Assembly (NCBI GenBank): GCA_903866255.1
Contig: CAIPMW010000084.1
Span: 1-64,000, forward strand
Reading direction: 5' to 3'
Origin: an uncultured Chlorobiaceae bacterium
GTDB lineage: Bacteria; Bacteroidota; Chlorobiia; Chlorobiales; Chlorobiaceae
DNA length: 64,000 nt
Position numbers and translations under genes: made by a program. The notes under the pieces were generated by a model. That model was given only the letters and a program-made list of their open reading frames with translations, ran no database searches and had not been told where the DNA came from. This document shows, piece by piece, positions 27,591 to 37,187 of this stretch; within the stretch, counting starts at the first letter, position 1; each line of letters opens with the position of its first letter.

Positions 27591-29129
27591 ATGAAAAGAA
27601 CAGTTATGCTTGCATTGATTGGCTTGTCTATACCACTCAGTTCCCAGGCAGTAGAATTTCGCACTCCAGGCACGGCATTAGGGATCGGTGGAGCAGGAGT
27701 AGCACGAAACAATGGTGGCTTGACGTCATATTGGAACCCGGCAGCGGGAGCGTTCAAAAACTCTCCGCTTGCAGTGGGTGCAGGAGCGGGTGGTGGCATA
27801 AAAGGCAGTGATGGATTGGCAGAAAATGTGGACCGGTTGTCCAATGTTGATTTTGGCAACATAAAAAGCTTCCATACGACATCGGTTGCTGATGTTGGTA
27901 ACTTTGCCAAAACAATATCAATCATTGATGATATCAGCAAACGTAGTGGCAATATTTCAATTACAGGAGAAGTACCTGTTGGCGTTGCCATCAACAGTTT
28001 TTCTTTTGGCATCTTCGGAAATATATCAGGCTATATTCTGCCAGTAGCAGACATGACAAATATCCTGCCACAGGCCACTGTCACCAATGCGATTATTGAT
28101 ACAAATGCTCTGTTTACTGCACTTGCAGGTGCTGCGTATGCTCCTTCAGGATATTTTACAACAGCTCAGTTAGCGACTCTCGCAACAGCAATCCAAAGCA
28201 ACTCTAACCCTTTGGCGCCACTTACTCCTGCACAATCCCAAAACCTGGCTAATGCCATTGACAACCAGTTACTCAACAGCTCTATTCCTGCAGATCAGGC
28301 CCTTTCCGCCTTGAAAGATACCGCACTCCCGATCCTGAAAAACAGTGGTACAGCAACATTTAACAAAAACACTACATCCGTATTAATCAAGGCAATACAG
28401 TACATTGAAGTTCCATTTTCTTACGGGTATCCGATAAAAGTCGGCACCAAAGGCACATTGGGTGTCGGTATCACCGCTAAATTGATCTCGGGAACAGTGT
28501 ACCAGAATCAGGTGCTGCTGGCTAACAGAAGCGACAATAATCTCAATGCAAATGATTTGCTTGATGAGATCACCAATAACCAAAAGCGCTCAAGCGGTTT
28601 TGGTGTGGATCTGGGAGCATTGTACAGGTATGACAACTGGCTTGGGTTAGGTCTTGTTGCCAAAAACATTAATTCGCCAAAGTTTACCGGGCCTGACTAT
28701 TTTAAACCCCAGTACAATAACTTAACAAACAAAGTTGAAGTAACTCAATGGACCCCCGGTGAAAGTGTTGAGTTAAAGCCCCAGGTTCGCGCCGGTATAG
28801 CCGCAGATGTCTTGAGCTGGGTAAATGTCGCTGCGGATCTTGATTTAACTGAAAATGAAACCATTGCTCCCGGGACCCTCATTGGAAGCTCGATCAAAAG
28901 CAAAAACTTTGGCGGTGGAGTCGAAATACATCCTGTGTCATGGCTTAAAGTGCGCGGAGGCGCATACAAAAACCTCTCCGCCTCAAACGGAGGTGGTGTA
29001 TTAACCGCAGGGTTCAAGGTTTTCTTGCTCGATGTTGATGGCGCTTTTGCTACCAATACCTTCAAGATTGATGGCAGGGAACTGCCACAAGAAGTTCAGA
29101 TTAATGCCTCGCTGAATTTTTCATTCTGA
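27591..29129 (+). CDS. TraF-like outer-membrane beta-barrel protein
   Basis: A 512-residue protein starting at ATG 27591 (MKRTVMLALIGL) with a clear signal peptide ending SSQA. The mature start VEFRTPGTALGIGGAGVARNNGG and TSYWNPAAGAF is typical of the TraF/FadL-related plasmid-transfer-operon family (PF13729). The rest is Gly- and aromatic-alternating strands ending in NASLNFSF with a terminal Phe, as expected for a barrel. Despite the family name, no conjugation genes are nearby. It is probably an outer-membrane channel or assembly factor. Confidence 0.8.
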   Translation: MKRTVMLALIGLSIPLSSQAVEFRTPGTALGIGGAGVARNNGGLTSYWNPAAGAFKNSPLAVGAGAGGGIKGSDGLAENVDRLSNVDFGNIKSFHTTSVADVGNFAKTISIIDDISKRSGNISITGEVPVGVAINSFSFGIFGNISGYILPVADMTNILPQATVTNAIIDTNALFTALAGAAYAPSGYFTTAQLATLATAIQSNSNPLAPLTPAQSQNLANAIDNQLLNSSIPADQALSALKDTALPILKNSGTATFNKNTTSVLIKAIQYIEVPFSYGYPIKVGTKGTLGVGITAKLISGTVYQNQVLLANRSDNNLNANDLLDEITNNQKRSSGFGVDLGALYRYDNWLGLGLVAKNINSPKFTGPDYFKPQYNNLTNKVEVTQWTPGESVELKPQVRAGIAADVLSWVNVAADLDLTENETIAPGTLIGSSIKSKNFGGGVEIHPVSWLKVRGGAYKNLSASNGGGVLTAGFKVFLLDVDGAFATNTFKIDGRELPQEVQINASLNFSF

Positions 29130-29153
29130 TCAACAACTGCTTATCCCTGCATA

Positions 29154-29198
29154 TCAGAAGCTCCTTTGTCTTTTGTAATAGACCTTGAGGGCTTCTGA
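29154..29198. terminator. Inverted repeat between convergent genes
   Basis: TCAGAAGC and GCTTCTGA form an 8-bp stem, extendable by G-U/C-G pairs, with a loop of about 29 bases. It lies exactly between the stops of the outer-membrane protein and the histidine kinase. It may serve both strands. There is no strong T-run. Confidence 0.35.
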
Positions 29199-29199
29199 A

Positions 29200-31260
29200 T
29201 CAATCCTGATGCGGAAACATCTTCTGCACAACGGATAGGAGTGTGTTGATTGAAAAGGGTTTCTGGATAAAGTTTGCTCTACCCTCAGTCGCCCGCCTGC
29301 ACGGCATGGTGTCGGCCGTATAGCCAGACATGAAGAGTGTTTTCATCTGTGGCCTTGCCGATGAAAGCTTCATGGAGAGGTCGCACCCATTCATCTCCGG
29401 AAGGACAACGTCGGTCAACAGCAGATGAATTTCACCACTATGGCTACTGGAAATATGGATTGCATCACCTGGCGTAGCGGCTGTAAGAACCTCATATCCA
29501 TTATTTTCAAGCATCAGCTTGCAGATATTCAGAATATCCGGCTCATCTTCAACAAGCAGTATTTTTTCTTTCCCATGAAATGAAGGAGATTCCGATTGCT
29601 GTCCCTTATCCGGCTCAGCATAACCTGAGTGCCGGGGCAGCCAGATTCGGAATGTTGTTCCCTTCCCCTTTTCACTTTGGCATTGAATACCAGCCTTGTT
29701 CTGTTTGATAATGCCATAGATAGTCGAAAGCCCCATACCTGTGCCTTTGCCTACCGCCTTTGTGGTAAAAAATGGTTCATAGATGTGCGGTAAATCCTTT
29801 TTTTCAATACCACAGCCATTATCGCTGACCGCCAGCATAACATAGTCGCCCGGTTCCTTGCACGGATGACCAGCATTGCACTCCACCTTGTCAATGAACA
29901 CACGAGAAGTTTCGATGGTAATTCTGCCTGAACCATGTATGGAATCCCGGGAATTGACACAAAGGTTACCCAGAATCAACTCGATTTGTGTTGGATCAAT
30001 CTTTACCAGAGTGCGCTGGCTCTCAGGAATCCATACCAGTGAGATATTTTCTCCGATCAACTGCCTCAGAATGGCAAGCATCCTTTCAATGATCAGGTTC
30101 AGCTCAAGCACCACCGGCAAAACCGTCTGTTTTCGAGAAAAGGCAAGAAGCTGGGTAGTAAGCCCTGCAGAGTGTTCCGCCGCTCTGAGAATTGCCTGCA
30201 AGTTCCTGATCAACGACTCATCTGCTACTTTTCTGGTAAGAGCCAGTTCAACATTACCAAGAATCACTCCCAGCATATTATTGAAATCGTGAGCAATTCC
30301 ACCAGCAAGCTGACCAACCAGCTCCATTTTCTGTGCCTGCAACAAAGCTTCCTGCATTTTCTGTTCTGAAAGTTCCGCACACTTGCGTGCAACAGTATCT
30401 GACACAATAGTGCCCAGAGCACTAACCATTCTGGAATCATCATCATCGTAATCAAAAGACTTATCCCCAAGACAGAGAATAGCAGCAGCAGAGGTACCCT
30501 GCATTAAAGGAACAACCAGCGCACGCCTCATATCCCTGCAACTGTCCGACAAACCATAAGCTTCGTAATCATTATAGGTTAATACACTATACGGTTCGCC
30601 GCCATATTGCTCTCCTTCGGGTAACAACAGGTCACTGACCATTGCGTACACTCTCTCCTCCTTTCCTTGCAAACCGGATAAACAACGTAATGAAAGTGAA
30701 ATATTATCATCAGAAACTAATTGACAAAATCCCCTGGGGCTCCCTGTCTGACACTGTGCTTCGTCAAGTGTTGCTCTCAGCAACTCCTCCACAGAGTATG
30801 TATCACCCATATTGAGAAGACGCAGACGAAAGGCATTAAGAGCTTCAAACCGCTTTCGTTCTGTAATATCAATTCCGACAGCGATCATATACGGACAGTT
30901 GTCAATCATTATCCGTCGACCAGTAATCATCCTCCATTGATACTTTGGTCCGCCGCACAAAAAAACTCTCCCTTCAGCAGTTACTTCAATACCAAGATCA
31001 AAAATATTACGCATTGAGTCGACAGCAAATGCCTTATCGTCCGGATGAAAAATATCCATCGCATCGGCATTGAGCATCTCACTTTCCGGTTTGCCGATGA
31101 TGTTATCCCGAAAATAATCGTTCCAGCACACCAGTCGGCCATGGACATCACAGATTGAGAATGAACCAGGAATGCTTTCAATAATGGCCTTGCCGAAAAC
31201 CCCTTCATATTCCATGTTCCTTTTGGTATCAGGCATAAGAATTTCGTTTTCATTAAACAA
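29200..31260 (-). CDS. Hybrid sensor histidine kinase (PAS-GAF-HisKA-HATPase-REC)
   Basis: A 686-residue cytosolic kinase with no membrane segment. PAS at about 20-135, GAF at 150-295, HisKA with His324 in GGIAHDFNNML, HATPase with Asn436, DNGCGI (N-terminus near 490) and GTGMGLSTIYGI, then a receiver at 566-682 with Asp617 and Lys667 (IQKPFS). All catalytic residues are present. The start may be TTG 31260 or ATG 31236 (MPDTKRNM). There is no DNA-binding partner next to it, so its output is probably via the receiver to an unlinked phosphorelay. A soluble PAS/GAF sensor suggests an internal signal such as redox or a small ligand. Confidence 0.93.
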   Translation of the reverse strand: MFNENEILMPDTKRNMEYEGVFGKAIIESIPGSFSICDVHGRLVCWNDYFRDNIIGKPESEMLNADAMDIFHPDDKAFAVDSMRNIFDLGIEVTAEGRVFLCGGPKYQWRMITGRRIMIDNCPYMIAVGIDITERKRFEALNAFRLRLLNMGDTYSVEELLRATLDEAQCQTGSPRGFCQLVSDDNISLSLRCLSGLQGKEERVYAMVSDLLLPEGEQYGGEPYSVLTYNDYEAYGLSDSCRDMRRALVVPLMQGTSAAAILCLGDKSFDYDDDDSRMVSALGTIVSDTVARKCAELSEQKMQEALLQAQKMELVGQLAGGIAHDFNNMLGVILGNVELALTRKVADESLIRNLQAILRAAEHSAGLTTQLLAFSRKQTVLPVVLELNLIIERMLAILRQLIGENISLVWIPESQRTLVKIDPTQIELILGNLCVNSRDSIHGSGRITIETSRVFIDKVECNAGHPCKEPGDYVMLAVSDNGCGIEKKDLPHIYEPFFTTKAVGKGTGMGLSTIYGIIKQNKAGIQCQSEKGKGTTFRIWLPRHSGYAEPDKGQQSESPSFHGKEKILLVEDEPDILNICKLMLENNGYEVLTAATPGDAIHISSSHSGEIHLLLTDVVLPEMNGCDLSMKLSSARPQMKTLFMSGYTADTMPCRRATEGRANFIQKPFSINTLLSVVQKMFPHQD

Positions 31261-31511
31261 CTACCAATGCTAATGTACATATTAAAACGATAAAACGGAT
31301 GTATTTTTTCATTAACATATCAAGGTTATGCAGATAATGAACCGAAAGATGGCTCATAACCTCCATAAAATTACTTGTAGAAAAGAATAATGATGGCTTA
31401 TCTTGCCGTACTTGAATTTTCTGCTCCAAAATCTTGTGATGAATTGAGTATTTTCAGCGACTGACACACCAAACATGGGTATTACAAGATGCCAATACAC
31501 CAATAGTATCT

Positions 31512-32102
31512 ATGAAATTCTTGTTTAAACGAGCTTTTATTTTTCTGATATGGGTCAGTGTCGCCGTTGCTCTCTCTTATTTAAGTCTCGGCATTCTGGT
31601 TTCCCACTATGCCGATACACCAGTAAAATCTGATGTCATTATTGTGCTGGGAGGCGATAATGGACTTCGAGTGTACAAGGGCGCTGAGCTGTACAAGGCA
31701 GGTTTTGCCGGTCACATCATCTTGACAGGTATTGATGAACGGTTTTACCGTCCAAATCACCCAAACTGGCGGGAACGCCGCATGAGGGACCTGGGAGTCC
31801 CAAAAGGAGTTATCATGGTTGATGCCAAATCAGGTACAAGCTGGGAAGAGGCTGTCAACACATCAAACACAATGGAGAAAAAAGGATGGAAAAGTGCGAT
31901 TATCGTAAGCGACCCTCCGCACCTGCTCCGTCTTCATCAGACATGGAGCAGGGCGTTTCATGGATCGTCAAAACAGTTTATTCTGGTACCAACAGAGCCA
32001 AAATGGTGGCACCAGATTTTGTGGTGGAGAAATGAGAAAAGCTACCAGTTTGTCATCAGTGAGATCAAAAAAAATCTCTTCTACGTCGTGGTACACTATT
32101 GA
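31512..32102 (+). CDS. YdcF/DUF218 family protein
   Basis: A 196-residue protein with an N-terminal membrane anchor (residues 8-28) and a periplasmic DUF218 domain. Motifs are DVIIVLGGDNGLRVYKGAELY, HIILTG, and SGTSWEEAVNTSNTMEKKGWKSAIIVSDPPHLLR. The family (SanA/YdcF-like) binds nucleotides or acts on cell-envelope precursors, but its function is not settled. Its stop is six bases from the stop of hcp. Confidence 0.85.
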   Translation: MKFLFKRAFIFLIWVSVAVALSYLSLGILVSHYADTPVKSDVIIVLGGDNGLRVYKGAELYKAGFAGHIILTGIDERFYRPNHPNWRERRMRDLGVPKGVIMVDAKSGTSWEEAVNTSNTMEKKGWKSAIIVSDPPHLLRLHQTWSRAFHGSSKQFILVPTEPKWWHQILWWRNEKSYQFVISEIKKNLFYVVVHY

Positions 32103-32108
32103 ATAAAA

Positions 32109-33737
32109 TTACGCACCAGCCATCATGGCTTCAACATCAGCCGCAACAGTTCCAACAGGCTTGATTCCAAACTTCTCGACCAGTGCTGCGGCGACATTTG
32201 GTGTAAGAAATTCGGGAAGTGTCGGCCCAAGGCGAATACCTTTTACTCCAAGATAGAGCAAGGCAAGCAGTACCGTCACAGCCTTCTGCTCATACCAGGC
32301 AATGTCAAAAGAGATTGGCAGATCGTTGATGTCTTCAAGAGCAAAAACCTCTTTGAGTTTCAGGGCAATCACGGCAAGCGAGTAAGAGTCATTACACTGA
32401 CCGGCATCAAGCACACGGGGAATGCCTCCGATATCGCCAAGCCCAAGCTTGTTATAGCGGTACTTGGCGCAACCAGCAGTCAGAATAATGGTATCATTGG
32501 GCAATGCCGCTGCAACATCGGTATAGTAACGGCGTGAAGCATGTCGCCCATCACAACCGGCCATCACGATAAAACGCTTGACAGCTCCAGATTTCACCGC
32601 ATCCACAACCTTGTCGGCAAGCGCAAGCACCTGATGGTGAGCAAAGCCCCCGACTATCTCTCCATTTTCAAGCTCCACCGGTGATGTACAGGTTTTGGCA
32701 AGAGCAACAAGCGCTGAAAAATCTTTCTGTCCACCTTCAGAACGAGCGGGAATATGTTTCAACCCCGGATAACCCGCCATGCCTGTGGTAAACATTCTGT
32801 TGCGATACGCTTCACGAACAGGCACAATACAGTTGGTTGTCATGAGAATCGGCCCATTGAAAGATTCAAACTCCTTGTCCTGCGACCACCATGAACCACC
32901 ATAATTGCCAACGAAATGTGAATATTTCTTGAAAGCAGGATAGTAGTGCGCCGGAAGCATTTCGCAGTGGGTATAGACATCAACACCTGTTCCCTCTGTC
33001 TGTTTCAGAAGATCCTCCAGATCACGCAGATCGTGACCTGAAATCAGGATACCGGGATTCTTTCCGACACCGGTTTTTACCATGGTAATCTCCGGGTGCC
33101 CATAGGTTTCAGTGTTAGCCTTGTCGAGCAGCGCCATTGCCTTGACAGCAACACCTCCCGTTTCCAGTACAAGGGCGGTCAGCTCGTCAACCGAAAGATC
33201 TTTGGTGAGAGCGGCAAGCCCTTTAACGTAAAAGGCATAGATGTCGTCATCGTGATAGCCGAGTACGGCGGCATGATCGGTATAGGCTGCGAGTCCCTTG
33301 ATACCGAAGAGCACAAGGCTTTTCAGGGAGCGAAGGTCTTCGTTTTCACTGAGGCTGTCGAGACCCACAGAGAGTGCTTTAGAAAGAAAATCCTCTTTCG
33401 AGCTGCCACTCCACTGAGCGGCATCATGGGCAGGTTTCTGATCCTGTGCAGAATTCAGCTCATCACGCAAGGCAAGGGTTTTCAGTATCTGCACAACAAT
33501 AGCATCTTCATCAAAGTTGGTATTGGTAACAGTGACAAAAAGCGACTCACTGATAAGCTGGCCAACTTTTCTTGATACGCCATCAGGCAGTTGTACAGCC
33601 GAAAGCGCAAGCCCTTCAGTTGCATAGACAAGTACATCCTGAAGTTTTGCGGTCAATTCATCCTTTCCGCACACCCCTCTTGCTCTGCATCCGGTGCCAT
33701 AAATGCTCTCCTGACATTGGTTACAAGACATTCCCAT
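32109..33737 (-). CDS. hcp: Hybrid cluster protein (hydroxylamine reductase / NO reductase)
   Basis: A 542-residue iron-sulfur protein that reduces NO (to N2O) or hydroxylamine. The N-terminal cluster ligands are C5-x2-C8-x8-C17-x5-C23, the class I pattern of strict anaerobes. GxCNDxYS ([17 protein letters not shown]) and [12 protein letters not shown] contribute to the hybrid cluster. The start is set at ATG 33737 because GGAGGAG lies 8 bases upstream; a second in-frame ATG at 33752 overlaps the preceding gene's stop but has no such site. It is the last gene of the Rrf2/ferredoxin/TPR/hcp run. Confidence 0.95.
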   Translation of the reverse strand: MGMSCNQCQESIYGTGCRARGVCGKDELTAKLQDVLVYATEGLALSAVQLPDGVSRKVGQLISESLFVTVTNTNFDEDAIVVQILKTLALRDELNSAQDQKPAHDAAQWSGSSKEDFLSKALSVGLDSLSENEDLRSLKSLVLFGIKGLAAYTDHAAVLGYHDDDIYAFYVKGLAALTKDLSVDELTALVLETGGVAVKAMALLDKANTETYGHPEITMVKTGVGKNPGILISGHDLRDLEDLLKQTEGTGVDVYTHCEMLPAHYYPAFKKYSHFVGNYGGSWWSQDKEFESFNGPILMTTNCIVPVREAYRNRMFTTGMAGYPGLKHIPARSEGGQKDFSALVALAKTCTSPVELENGEIVGGFAHHQVLALADKVVDAVKSGAVKRFIVMAGCDGRHASRRYYTDVAAALPNDTIILTAGCAKYRYNKLGLGDIGGIPRVLDAGQCNDSYSLAVIALKLKEVFALEDINDLPISFDIAWYEQKAVTVLLALLYLGVKGIRLGPTLPEFLTPNVAAALVEKFGIKPVGTVAADVEAMMAGA

Positions 33738-33751
33738 CGTTTTCTCCTCCA

Positions 33752-34174
33752 TTATTGATTGTTATGTTTTATATTCGGCAACAGTCGGATTGCCAATCTT
33801 CTATCCTCAAGAGCACCCACACTATCGCCTTTTTTCCCCCTCAATAAAGCCCTGTTCAGATATGCTGTGCGTAACATCCACAGGTTTTTTGGTTTCCGTT
33901 CAATGATCTCAGTGAAATCCTCAATTGCGCCATCCAGGTCACCGGTTTCAACTCTTGCCATACCACGATTACCGTAGGCATTAACCGCTTCACGAAATCG
34001 AAGACCAAGTTGAAGCGCCATCGTATAATCACTGACCGCTTCATCAAACTCCCCGCAACTTGCTCGATCATTGCCCCTGTTATACCAAGCCTCCGCATTC
34101 TCTGGATGCTCCAGAATAATCCTGCTTATCTCACAAGCTGTACCCCGATAACCACCCATCGCATCCTTCAGCAT
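33752..34174 (-). CDS. TPR-repeat protein
   Basis: About 140 residues from ATG 34174, with tetratricopeptide repeats ([28 protein letters not shown], then [24 protein letters not shown], then [19 protein letters not shown]). The frame stays open up to 34249, but that part overlaps the preceding 4Fe-4S protein gene, so the shorter start is preferred. It has no signal peptide. TPRs mediate protein contacts; a scaffold or assembly role for the Hcp unit is inferred from position only. Its stop TAA overlaps the first hcp ATG. Confidence 0.8.
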   Translation of the reverse strand: MLKDAMGGYRGTACEISRIILEHPENAEAWYNRGNDRASCGEFDEAVSDYTMALQLGLRFREAVNAYGNRGMARVETGDLDGAIEDFTEIIERKPKNLWMLRTAYLNRALLRGKKGDSVGALEDRRLAIRLLPNIKHNNQ

Positions 34175-34205
34175 ATCGTCATTATTTACTTCAATTATAC
34201 AGCAT

Positions 34206-35081
34206 TTAAACCCACTCCTCCGACAAAATCGCGCCCTGCAGGCTGACAACCACCTTTTTCACCGGCACCTTGCGCTGCGCATTGCGAAGCGCCTCTGCCA
34301 CAATAGACATCAACCCGCCACAACAGGGAACCTCCATAATGGCCACCGTAATAGTATTGAGACGAGCCATATCAATCATGGCTTTAAGCTTCTCAACATA
34401 CATCTCCATATCGGAATCAAGTTTGGGGCAGGCAATCGCCAGACTTTTGCCGCGCATAAATGACCCATGGAAATCCCCGACTGCAAAAGCGGTGCAATCG
34501 GCAGCAAGCAACAGATCGGAACCCTGGAAATATGGTGCTTGCGGTGAAACGAGATGAAGCTGAATCGGCCAATGACGAAGAGCACTCTCAGCACCCACAG
34601 AAGGCGCAGCACTACTGATTCCCTTTTCACCAAAATCCATCATCCGGCTCCCCGGGCATCCCCCCTCATGATGGAGGTGACGGGGATGCGCATTTTGGGC
34701 GACAGATTGTGCACCTCCCTCCTGTTTCAGAGGATTGGCAATGGAGTTCTCTTCAAGATATTCCAGCGCCTGCTGCAAAAAATCACTTTGGCCATGATCG
34801 GCAAGATGGCGCAGATGCGCGGCAATAACATTGGTGCCACCAGGAACAATACTCTCCTGCATCACCCTTTTTTCATCATAAGGCTCAGCTTCACGACTCT
34901 CTATCGTCATCGCTCCAGTCGGACAATGACCAAGGCATGCCCCAAGGCCATCACAAAACAAATCGCTTATCAACCGGGCCTTTCCATCAATAACCTGCAA
35001 CGCACCCTCGGGACATCCCGGAATACAATCTCCACAACCTGTGCATCGTTTCTCATCTATTGTAATAATCTCTCGTTTCAT
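34206..35081 (-). CDS. 4Fe-4S dicluster-type protein of the hcp operon
   Basis: A 291-residue protein. The N-terminus holds two ferredoxin-like motifs: a complete one, C13-x2-C16-x2-C19-x3-C23P, and a second at C43, C49 and C53 in which the second Cys position is Leu46. A His-rich segment follows near 131-147 (HPRHLHHEGGCPG). The rest, with PIQLHLVSPQAPYFQGSDLL and MEVPCCGGL, resembles the iron-sulfur proteins found beside hcp in anaerobes. It may deliver electrons to Hcp. It starts six bases after the Rrf2 gene stop. Confidence 0.85.
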   Translation of the reverse strand: MKREIITIDEKRCTGCGDCIPGCPEGALQVIDGKARLISDLFCDGLGACLGHCPTGAMTIESREAEPYDEKRVMQESIVPGGTNVIAAHLRHLADHGQSDFLQQALEYLEENSIANPLKQEGGAQSVAQNAHPRHLHHEGGCPGSRMMDFGEKGISSAAPSVGAESALRHWPIQLHLVSPQAPYFQGSDLLLAADCTAFAVGDFHGSFMRGKSLAIACPKLDSDMEMYVEKLKAMIDMARLNTITVAIMEVPCCGGLMSIVAEALRNAQRKVPVKKVVVSLQGAILSEEWV

Positions 35082-35087
35082 TTTTCA

Positions 35088-35564
35088 TTACTCCTCTTTT
35101 AGTATTGTAGAGTCAGGCTTTTCTCCGTCAGTCAACGCTGGCATCAGATTACTTGCCGCATTGAGCTTCCGAAGAAGCTTCCCTATCGTTACCTGCTCAA
35201 ATTCGTCACTGACCACCTGCTCAATCCGCATGATTTCGTGACGAAGCACACATCGTGAACGATTGGCACAAAGCTGCTTACGAAACATGCACTCCGACAC
35301 TTGGACCGTCCCCTGAAAAATCTCAATCAACTGCTTGACACCAATCTCATCAGGCTCTTTTGCCAGCATAAACCCACCCTGAACACCCTCCTTCGACACA
35401 ATCAAACCGTGACGAATCATCTCCTGCAACACACCCCGGAGAAATTGGTAGGGCATATCCTGCTCAACGGCAATAGACCTGACTGAAACATAACTGCCCC
35501 GTTTAGCTCCGAGCATCAAGAGAGCCCGTATCGCGTAATCCGTTTTTTTTGTCAGTACTTTCAT
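35088..35564 (-). CDS. Rrf2-family transcriptional regulator (probable Fe-S sensor)
   Basis: A 158-residue winged-helix regulator: MKVLTKKTDYAIRALLMLG and the recognition helix YQFLRGVLQEMIRHGLI. Three Cys at 92, 99 and 105 (C-x6-C-x5-C) fit the Fe-S cluster ligands of NsrR/IscR-type members. Proteins of this family sense NO, redox state or iron-sulfur supply. It heads the operon with hcp, and an inverted repeat ends 11 bases before its start. NO-responsive self-regulation of the hcp operon is the likely role, by inference from context. Confidence 0.92.
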   Translation of the reverse strand: MKVLTKKTDYAIRALLMLGAKRGSYVSVRSIAVEQDMPYQFLRGVLQEMIRHGLIVSKEGVQGGFMLAKEPDEIGVKQLIEIFQGTVQVSECMFRKQLCANRSRCVLRHEIMRIEQVVSDEFEQVTIGKLLRKLNAASNLMPALTDGEKPDSTILKEE

Positions 35565-35574
35565 AGCTTTTCTT

Positions 35575-35599
35575 AATTGATATAAATATAGTATCAGTT
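35575..35599. promoter_or_regulatory. Candidate operator of the Rrf2-hcp operon
   Basis: On the minus strand AACTGATA and TATCAATT flank nine AT-rich bases; seven of eight arm positions are complementary. It ends 11 bases upstream of the Rrf2 start, within the expected promoter/operator position. The AT-rich centre and spacing are like NsrR/IscR-type sites, but no consensus is known for this lineage. Confidence 0.55.
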
Positions 35600-35647
35600 A
35601 GGGGCAAAAACAAAATTTATTATTGGGGGCGAGAGAAAGTTCTACGC

Positions 35648-35742
35648 CTCGATACGCGCTGCGCGCTACTCGGCGACCGGAGTACCCATGATCGGTCGCT
35701 GAGTTGGCCACAGGCCGTATCGAAGTGCTACTCGGCGACCGG
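35648..35742. repeat. Cluster of short palindromic (REP-like) units
   Basis: Three related units: CTCGATACGCGCTGCGCGCT then ACTCGGCGACCGG at 35648-35680; an inverted copy at 35691-35723 (CGGTCGCTGAGTTGG then CCACAGGCCGTATCGA); and a partial direct copy at 35720-35742. Each core is internally palindromic. The third unit supplies the last codons and stop of rmuC (PVAE, stop at 35728-35730). Confidence 0.7.
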
Positions 35743-37035
35743 GGTGTCATCACCTGCTGCCGCTTCAGCAACAACTTCTGGAGGAAGCTGGCGACTCACC
35801 TTGGCGCCAAGCTTTCGGATATCTTCAACTCTGCCGATAAGGTTTCCCCTTCCCTCCTTGATACGTTTCAGCGCTACATCAAACGAATCAGACGCGCCGG
35901 CAAGTCGTTTACGAGCCTCCATCATGGCATCGAAAATGAGCAGAACCTGATCGTAAATCTTGCCCGCTTTTTCCGCAATCAGCTCGGCATTGCGGTTCTC
36001 GTTCTCACGCCGCCAAATCTGGGCAATGAGCTTTAGGGTAATCATCAACGTCGTCGGACCGCACAGAACAACGTTTTTACCGGCAAGATTGTACATGATA
36101 TCGGGATCAGCCTGCATCACAGCCTGCCAGGCAGATTCAAGAGGAATGCAGAGAATAACAAAATCAAGGGTACTGTTACCTCCGATGCTGCTGTACTCCT
36201 TCGACTGCAATCCTGCGATATGGCGACGCACTGACTGCACATGCTCCTTGAGGGCAAGAGTGCGCTCTGCATCCTCATCAAGGCTGCAAAAGCGTTCATA
36301 AGCGGTCAGCGACACCTTGGAATCAACAATAACTGCCTTGTTACCCGGCAACATCACCATAAAGTCAGGGCGCTTCAGGAAACCATCATCCTCCCGAAAA
36401 CTCTCCTGAGCGGTATATTCACGCCCTTTTTCAAGCCCCGAAGCCTCAAAAATTCTCTCAATAATCATCTCACCCCAGTCGCCCTGCTTTTTCGAGTCAC
36501 CCTTGATGGCACGGGCAAGGGTATTTGCCTCGTCACTCACCCTGCCGCTCAGCTTCTGCAATTGACGCACCTCTTCAATGAGCTGGCCCGACAGCGCCGT
36601 GTCTGTATAATGCACCTCCTCAATTCTCTTCCGGTAAGCCTCAAGCTGCTCGCGGAAAGGCTGCAAAAGAGAGTCCATCCGTTCGCGGTTCTCCTGCCCC
36701 AGCGCCCTCCCACGCTCCACAAAAATCCTGTTGGAGAGGTTTTCAAACTCTTTTTTTAATCGCGATTCCGACTCCTGCATCAATGCAATTTTTTCGGCTG
36801 CATTGCGCTGCTCGTTACTAAGGTCAGCCTCAAGCCGGGCCTGATAAATTTTAAGATCTTCAAGTTCCCGAAATTTCGATTCCAGCCGAATTGAGAGAGA
36901 GTTGGCCTCCTCCTCAACACGCTGGAGACGCTGAAGCTCAGCCTTCAAGGGAGCATCACGAACCATGCGATATGCCACAAAAGCAAGCAAGAGAAAAAGA
37001 GCGAGAAGAATCGAAAAAGAGAGCACTTCGACCAT
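35728..37035 (-). CDS. rmuC: DNA recombination protein RmuC family
   Basis: A 435-residue protein starting at ATG 37035 with an N-terminal membrane anchor (VEVLSFSILLALFLLLAFVAY), then a long coiled coil to about residue 150, then the RmuC nuclease-like domain (GDWGEMIIERIFEASGLEKG, DFMVMLPGNKAVIVDSKVSL, LDFVILCIPLESAW). The family limits inversions and rearrangements at repeats. An upstream extension of the frame to 37170 lacks family resemblance. The C-terminal tail is encoded by a short palindromic repeat. Confidence 0.93.
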   Translation of the reverse strand: MVEVLSFSILLALFLLLAFVAYRMVRDAPLKAELQRLQRVEEEANSLSIRLESKFRELEDLKIYQARLEADLSNEQRNAAEKIALMQESESRLKKEFENLSNRIFVERGRALGQENRERMDSLLQPFREQLEAYRKRIEEVHYTDTALSGQLIEEVRQLQKLSGRVSDEANTLARAIKGDSKKQGDWGEMIIERIFEASGLEKGREYTAQESFREDDGFLKRPDFMVMLPGNKAVIVDSKVSLTAYERFCSLDEDAERTLALKEHVQSVRRHIAGLQSKEYSSIGGNSTLDFVILCIPLESAWQAVMQADPDIMYNLAGKNVVLCGPTTLMITLKLIAQIWRRENENRNAELIAEKAGKIYDQVLLIFDAMMEARKRLAGASDSFDVALKRIKEGRGNLIGRVEDIRKLGAKVSRQLPPEVVAEAAAGDDTPVAE

Positions 37036-37187
37036 GATTGACAATGATGAAATAACTGGTTCGTTGATAACTTGTTCCTGAAAAATAAAAAAGAGAGCTA
37101 ATATAAGAGAGTTTTGCCTGGTTAACATAAACGAACATTCTCCCCCAATTACAATGGTTTTGAATGACAAAACTCTACCGCACCCAC

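Noticed and set aside
31323-31362. Inverted repeat AGGTTATG...CATAACCT between kinase and YdcF genes
   Set aside because: Eight-base arms with a 24-base spacer in AT-rich DNA are easily due to chance, and there is no flanking signal.
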